Assembly: GCA_025766275.1 (NCBI GenBank)
Contig: JAFKAC010000005.1
Span: forward strand, 310,001-374,000
Source: Lactarius indigo
Lineage: Eukaryota > Basidiomycota > Agaricomycetes > Russulales > Russulaceae
Length of the DNA: 64,000 nt
Direction: 5' to 3'
In this document: positions 58,986 through 64,000 of the stretch, in pieces
Position numbering within the stretch: the first letter of the stretch is position 1
Layout of the letters: each line of letters opens with the position of its first letter
Notes under the pieces: model-generated
Databases searched by the model: none
Seen by the model: the letters and a program-made list of their open reading frames with translations, nothing else
What the model was told of the DNA's origin: nothing
Made by a program: the position numbers and the translations under genes

Positions 58986-60572
58986 TCAGCTATGCAAGTC
59001 GGCAAACCCGACTCGACCGTTACCAACATCAAACGCTGTGTACACATTTTGGAGGAAAACATCTCCGATGATCCAGAATTCTGTAATCGCAAGACATTTC
59101 TAATGAGCACATACGGAGGGATTGAGCAGACAGACTCACTGCCGCGAAGAGAGTCGTCTGATGCTGCACCAGCGACACAGTCTGTGGAAGTTGAGTCATG
59201 GTACCCAAGATTGAATGTCTTTGGGTCCACAGAGAACTCTTTTCCGCCAAATCCGACTGAAATTGGGGTGTTAAAGTCACATGGAACTAAAAACGAGCTA
59301 AGGATTCCACAGGGGCGAAGAGAATGGGGGAACGGACTGGTATAAAGACCGTTATCGACCTGACGGGAGCCAGGGATCTTGGCGAAGAGGGCATTAATGC
59401 CGTCTGTTTCACCGAGGATTAGAGTGGTGCCCGTGTCCACAATTGTCGAGGCATTCTGCTTGACCTGGGTGCCATTTACCCAGACACCGTCAAAATCAAC
59501 TTGCCAGTAACCCTGGACACGGAAACGCAAGTCAGCTCGAAGGAGGGCATGAGGAAAGAGACGCTTCTGTCCTACCTCCGTGGTAACAGGAACATAAGTG
59601 AAGTTGCCGGAGTAGTGACTGGGATTCGTTCCACCGATGTAGAGCTCAGAGCCTTGTTGCGCCAAGTAGAAGCTAAAGATTTGCTGGTCGACCTCACCCT
59701 GAGCAATAAGAGACTGGAAGAGCGGAGCTGCATTGTAAACGGAAAGAGACTGGAAGCCCATTCCGAGTAGACCATCTGCGGCGAAGCGGTCACTCTGGAA
59801 CCCAGTGGAATACGTTCCCGCTGCGCCAAGGGTCTGCCCATTTGCCTAAGAGACGTCAGACATGGCTCAAGTTAGCGATGTAGTGAAACGAGAGGCGTAC
59901 TTTCAGGCCAACAATTGAGACGGTATCCGTATATTGCTCCCCGCTGACGGTCGAGTTATCGCCGTACGTTAATTCGAACTTTTTGTTGAGGTCCTTTGCC
60001 GTAGAGCTTTCGCTGACGTTGTAAATCTTATGGCCAGAGCACGATGAGCCACAGTCGGCCCCAGGGAGGAACAAATCACTGCTCCCGGTGTCGAAGTCGA
60101 CTGTGAGAGTTTAAGTTCGCATCCATAGTACCGAATCGTTTGTGCTGACCAGTGAATGTCTTGGGAGGGGTCCCCACGGATATCTCACCGTACCATAGCG
60201 TAGAGTTGGCGTCAGTGAGGGGGTCACCACCGCTTGCACGCTTGGCTGGGCGTATAAAAGAGAGGGAAGAGGCCAAAGGGTGGGCTTCCCCGATATTCTC
60301 TTGATACCTCGTAAAACCTCCGTGAATCTTTCTAGAGGTGAACGCTAGGCGGTTACTGCATCGTACTCGGCCTATGATCTGCAACACGACACGTACTCCA
60401 GCGCACGGTGAATTTGATCCCGGAGCTCAGTCTTTTTGACTATACCATCGCTATCACATAGCTCAGAGCGCTTGGAAATGGCCACGCGGACGCCGTGGCT
60501 GGTATCAAAAAGTGGGACCGCCCCAACAAGAGAGGACAAGGCGGTGAGAACGAGGGCAGCGGAGAGGTACAT
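58986..60572 (-). CDS. Secreted pepsin-like aspartic protease (A1 family)
   Basis: Multi-exon, starting MYLSAALVLTALSSLVGAVP, a signal peptide. After a propeptide with basic stretches (SFIRPAKRASGGDPL) the mature part begins near STLWYGEISVGTPPKTFT. The first catalytic Asp is in DFDTGSSDLFLPG, the flap is FELTYGDNSTVSGEQYTD, and the second Asp is in STIVDTGTTLILG. Two Cys pairs fit the family (ADCGSSCSG; VPCDFN with TDCVAG). The last exon, FWIIGDVFLQNVYTAFDVGN followed by RVGFADLHS, ends at 58988-58986. Several N-glycosylation sites are present. It would digest proteins outside the cell at acid pH, like polyporopepsin. With the sedolisin at 28.5 kb it is the second acid peptidase in this window. 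Its stop is 210 bases from the PRMT3 start. Confidence 0.93.
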
Positions 60573-61334
60573 GGGCGAGAGAGAGCTCCGACCAGCTCAG
60601 ACTTGCACAGGGAGACGCGCGGGGTTTTTAGTATCGCATACTCGAACGGTGCAAAGCAGTTTTATACGTAAGTCATGGAGCGTGCACAGGACCTCTGGAC
60701 TCAGGCCTCAGGAGCCATAATGCATGTGCTGAAGGGATGTCATTTTGCGAGCTCAAATCCGGAGGTTTCGACGCCGGATTCAAAGACCAATCAGTGCTAG
60801 TGCGGTGTGGCAACTTGGAATGGAACGTCAAAACTGGGGTTTTCGGGTTAACCTAACGACCTACATACTGAGGATACTGTAAGCGAGGGTATTCCTTATT
60901 TGGATTTAGTCCAACCTGAATGGCACTTCACAACGGTACGACCATGACTGCGCTGTATAACTTGGCCGACTCGTCTGTAGAACATACGATCCTAAGAATA
61001 CAATGTCAGGTGAGCTTCACCGGGACAAGCCGCGGCGCTAAACGAGGCATGCGTATACGTATTGAAGTGGAGTCAAGTTTGGGGTTCCTAGGGGCCAGGG
61101 CTTTATCTCAATTCCATTTCGCTGATGGTTGTTGACATGACATTGAGACAAAAACGACTCCGAAGTGTGGGATGGGGACCAAGGCTTTGTGTAACTTACC
61201 GATGGCTCAGCGCTCAGGTTGCGCATCGCAACGGATTGCACCACATGAACCTGCTCCACACAGGCGCCAAATAATTAATTCACAATACTGTATACATAAT
61301 AGAATAGAAGCCCACATGAGCCACACTCACCGTA
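60573..61334. other. Intergenic
   Basis: Upstream of the aspartic protease; contains its promoter. No TATA box is certain and no gene is seen. Confidence 0.45.
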
Positions 61335-61960
61335 TTACAGTAGGACTGCGATGGTCCCTGCAACCAGGAGGGCCAAGAGGAGGGCGCTTGTATTTCTCCG
61401 GACTGGCCTGATGGCACCTTGGGGCACCTCGTTGTCCAGGCCGTCGGTCGGTGCGCGCACTGGCAATGGCATTCTAATTTGCTTTTTCGTGCACAGGTGT
61501 TCAATGTTCACCGGCCACCTCGCGAGGGAAGGGCTGAAGTCGTCGCGGGTCACTGTGTCGGCAAAATACCAATTTATTGTGAGAGTCACTATGGCACCAA
61601 TGTGCTTCCTCAGCGGCGAAACTACGCCGTGGAGGGTAACCGTTACAGTAATTCTTGTACCGCGATTTGGTTTGCCGCACCCGCAAGTAATGAGGTCCTC
61701 GCTTTTTGGACAAATTGAACTGATGACAGCGAAGCATGTTAGTGGCGACCTAGTAGTTATCGTGAGTTACAACGAATGTCGCGGCCCGGGCTCCAATTAC
61801 TTGTGAGTGCTCGGGAAGACTCGGAGAATCTTCGTTTTATTTACACGATTCAGATCTCAGGTGCCAGCTGTGGCTTCGAGAACACAATTGTACCGCAGTC
61901 GAAAAAGTCAATTACACCAACAATCGTTTCTCTCTGTAGGCAGGGAGGGACATTGGCAAG
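61335..61960 (-). CDS. Probable small Cys-containing protein with C-terminal hydrophobic anchor
   Basis: A minus-strand frame of about 130 codons ending at 61335 reads CPKSEDLITCGCGKPNRGTR, ITVTVTLHGVVSPLRKHIGA, IVTLTINWYFADTVTRDDFS, PVNIEHLCTKKQIRMPLPV and finally TSALLLALLVAGTIAVLL. The alternating beta-strand pattern, the Cys spacing and the terminal hydrophobic tail suggest a secreted beta-sandwich protein with a GPI-type or tail anchor; an ML-like lipid-binding fold is one idea, held weakly. Upstream, at about 61960-61850, a second frame (RETIVGVIDFFDCGTIVFSK) is probably another exon, but the splice joining it and the start codon are not settled. It may be degenerate. Confidence 0.4.
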
Positions 61961-62044
61961 GACAGCGAAATTGGACTCTTGTCCTATACACACGTTGCAT
62001 GGCAATTATTGCCGGGGACCTATGGACGGCAGGAGAAAAAGAGA

Positions 62045-62134
62045 TGACAACAGTGGGATTCGAACCCACGCCCTTTCGGACTGGATAAGGAATAGCCTGA
62101 TTCCAGCGCCTTAGACCGCTCGGCCATATTGCCA
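62045..62134 (-). tRNA. tRNA-Leu (anticodon CAG) with a short intron
   Basis: Minus strand, 90 bases. The acceptor stem TGGCAAT pairs with GTTGTCA, with wobbles. The D arm GCCGAGCGGTCTAAGGC is typical of tRNA-Leu, and the T arm GTGGGTTCGAATCCCAC is perfect. The anticodon stem CTGGA/TCCAG encloses A-T-CAG-G, and about nine extra bases (CTATTCCTT) after position 37 form the intron at the canonical 37/38 site. The variable arm is long, as in Leu and Ser tRNAs. Leu identity follows from the CAG anticodon. Divergent from the RBM25-like gene, 228 bases away. Confidence 0.93.
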
Positions 62135-62361
62135 TACAGGTTGACCGGGATTACGTATATCTCGGGTCGTCGTGCTTGTAGGGGTGCCTTCCCACCTTTG
62201 TGGCTTGGAGTCAACTTGAACTTGACCAAAATCTCGCATACATCACACACTTCGCTCAGTTCGGGTCAAAAGGTAACGTCGTAGTTTCTATTTTCGACCA
62301 CGTCTATTGGGTTTACGAATTCGGCTGGCAGGTCACAAGTAGTCAGTCAAGAGCAGCAATT

Positions 62362-64000
62362 ATGCAGCCCAATCGGCTAGGACTTGGTCTGCGTCCTCCC
62401 CTGCCATCGTACGGGCAAGGCCCCTCAATGTCGGCTCTTGCACAGCAGCAGCAAATGCATGTTCAGGGCTTTGTGCCACCACAATCTCAAAAGCAGATAT
62501 CCCTTTTCATCGGCTCAATATCAGGTGGGATCACCGACAATTTCCTTAATGACCTCCTTTGTGTGAGAATTTTCTCCTCCACTGTCTTCTCAATCCACTC
62601 ATAGCAGTATACAGGCCTGTGGAAAAGTCAGGTCGTTCAAGCGATTGATCACACCCGCCAATAAACCGCAAGGCTTTGGATTTGCCGAATTTGAGGATCC
62701 GGACGGTGCGCTGCGAGCAATGGCTCTTTTAAATAATGTTGAGCTACCTGCCTTGGAGGATGGCTGCGTGAACAAGAAGTTGTTGGTGCGTCTTTATAGC
62801 ATCTCTCCCTCTAATATTCGTGTCCATACGTCACCTAGGTTAAAGCCGACGAAAAGACCAAAGTCTTCCTCGATGCTTATCAAGCTCAACGAATGCAAAC
62901 AAACGTGCGTCGTCACTACGATTCTGACCTGACGAACCCATGTTGCAGCCCATCCGGTGCATATATGCGTCTCCCCCTGTCGGAGTCGTATGTGCCAACG
63001 GAGGGGCTGCGACGTGTTCCTATTGCCCAGTCATTTATCCCTCTGACCTGCTGGAATTGTATTAGGCGGACGAAGAAGCATTGCAAACAGCCAAAATCCA
63101 TGTATCTAAACTCATCAATGACATCAACCGTGTCTCCCAAGAAGCTGCTAATAATGGCCTGTTGGACAAAGAACGCTACGTGATTCCACCCCACCTACAC
63201 GATCTTCAGGAAGCCGACCTCCCAGAAACTCAACGCGGGCTCGTCATCTCAGAAATTGCGCAGTTCCGTGAGCGAGCAGCGAAGCGCGAGCGCGAAAAGT
63301 TACGCGATGTCCGTGCAGCCGTACCTAACCTCAGCGCGCAAGCTTCCCCAAGCGGCCCGAAGGTCCGCGAGTGGGGGAAAGCCCAAGGGAGTGCCGACGC
63401 TCGTGAACCCGCGGCCCTTGGGACCGATCCTCAACAGGGGTTTTCAAAGCCAGTCGGATTTGTCAAGGCGGGAAGCCGAGAGCGCGACGACGAGCGACAG
63501 GTTCCCGGCAAAACCGCAAAAACGGACGAGGAGCTGGAGCATGATCGAAAGGAGGCTAGGAGGCGGGACGAAGAGAACTCGTTCAGAGACGTACGCAGCA
63601 GGAAACTTGTTCCTGTGTCCCACCTCATGAAATGTTTTTTTTAGCGGGAACGTCGGTACGAGCCCCGTGAGCGTAACCGCCTACAAGCCCTTGAACGCGC
63701 CATCGCCCGTGAGCGCGCCACACGTGAGGCCGAAGACCGTGATCGCGCAGAGATGCGTGCACGACTCGACATCTGGGATGACGACGAGTCGGACGAGGTC
63801 TTCTACACAGACCGCGTACGTTGGCGTGCGCAGCGTTCCCGACGCCTCGTTGCCGAGGAGGCCGCCGACAATGAGATGCGCGCTTATGAAGCACGCGAGG
63901 CGGAGAACCTGCGCCGCGAGAGCGAGGCGTTCCTTGCGCGGCAGATGGACGAGCTACAGGCGCTCGCGGAGGAGCAGCGCAAGGCCGGCATGCTTCTCGA
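62362..64000 (+). CDS. RBM25-type splicing factor (RRM, then Arg/Glu-rich region), 5' part
   Basis: Starts MQPNRLGLGLRPPLPSYGQG at 62362 and continues past the right edge. An RRM at about residues 45-135 shows ISLFIGSISGGITDNFLNDL (RNP2-like), an intron, then KPQGFGFAEFEDPDGALRAM (RNP1) and KKLLVKADEKTKVFLDAYQA; the last stretch is diagnostic of RBM25 (LLVKVDAKTKAQLDEW in animals). A helical part (LQTAKIHVSKLINDINRVSQ) and a long Arg/Glu/Asp-rich region (RERAAKREREKLRDVR; RERRYEPRERNRLQALERAI) follow. A PWI domain is expected beyond the window. RBM25 and its yeast relative Snu71 act with the U1 snRNP in 5' splice-site choice. An intron of about 160 bases at 62908-63068 is longer than the rest. 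Confidence 0.88.

Noticed and set aside
62907..63068. An additional exon in the RBM25-like gene
   Set aside because: The interval is open in one frame, but the flanking exons join directly in frame across a single intron and homologues have no such insert.

Overview
This window looks like nuclear DNA of a filamentous basidiomycete. The coding regions carry many short GT-AG introns of about 46-90 bases, and several products are typical of Agaricomycetes: a sedolisin, a TRK potassium transporter, a secreted pepsin-like protease, a membrane P450 and a WDR7 homologue. One fragment (32.26-32.66 kb) resembles a dispersed protein family that I remember from Rhizoctonia, so Ceratobasidiaceae is my best guess, from memory and without a search. 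All exon boundaries were read by eye from splice signals and frame continuity; where total exon length is a multiple of three and the fold motifs join up I give them with confidence.

Layout. 0-4.6 kb: the 5' end of one FMN-dependent alpha-hydroxy acid oxidase gene at the left edge, a divergent trypsin-like protease gene, then a complete second copy of the FMN gene. 6.5-8.7 kb: a small unknown protein and a single-pass membrane protein with an LEA-2-like outer domain. 10.4-10.7 kb: a small membrane protein. 12.2-18.8 kb: a coiled-coil protein and, divergent from it, a large WDR7/rabconnectin-3-beta homologue. 19.6-23.2 kb: a U6 snRNA gene divergent from a TRK potassium transporter. 23.2-28.5 kb: poorly resolved, with one probable multi-exon gene and one gene fragment. 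28.5-30.6 kb: a sedolisin. 30.6-36.4 kb: gene-poor, repeat-bearing, with gene fossils and a tandem array of about 92 bp units. 36.4-41.7 kb: a housekeeping block (YCII protein, geranylgeranyltransferase-I beta, CCR4-NOT subunit NOT2, and divergent Pol III subunit RPC9). 42.5-45.0 kb: a decayed type-B carboxylesterase. 46.3-51.5 kb: a P450 and an aldehyde dehydrogenase. 53.2-55.8 kb: two small disordered proteins sharing a YG motif. 56.6-60.6 kb: PRMT3 and a pepsin-like aspartic protease. 61.3-62.1 kb: a probable secreted or anchored small protein and an intron-bearing tRNA-Leu. 62.4 kb to the right edge: the 5' part of an RBM25-type splicing factor.

The genes do not form one pathway. Core functions (transcription, splicing, mRNA decay, prenylation, potassium uptake, organelle acidification) alternate with accessory enzymes (two secreted peptidases, a protease-like protein, P450, aldehyde dehydrogenase, FMN oxidase copies) separated by 1-2 kb stretches where I see no gene. 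I found no clear new multi-gene system. The points most worth checking are the sedolisin whose two catalytic-site Asp positions read as Asn, the paired YG-motif proteins, the U6 gene with a UACG-capped 3' hairpin, and a start codon that exists only after splicing in the trypsin-like gene.
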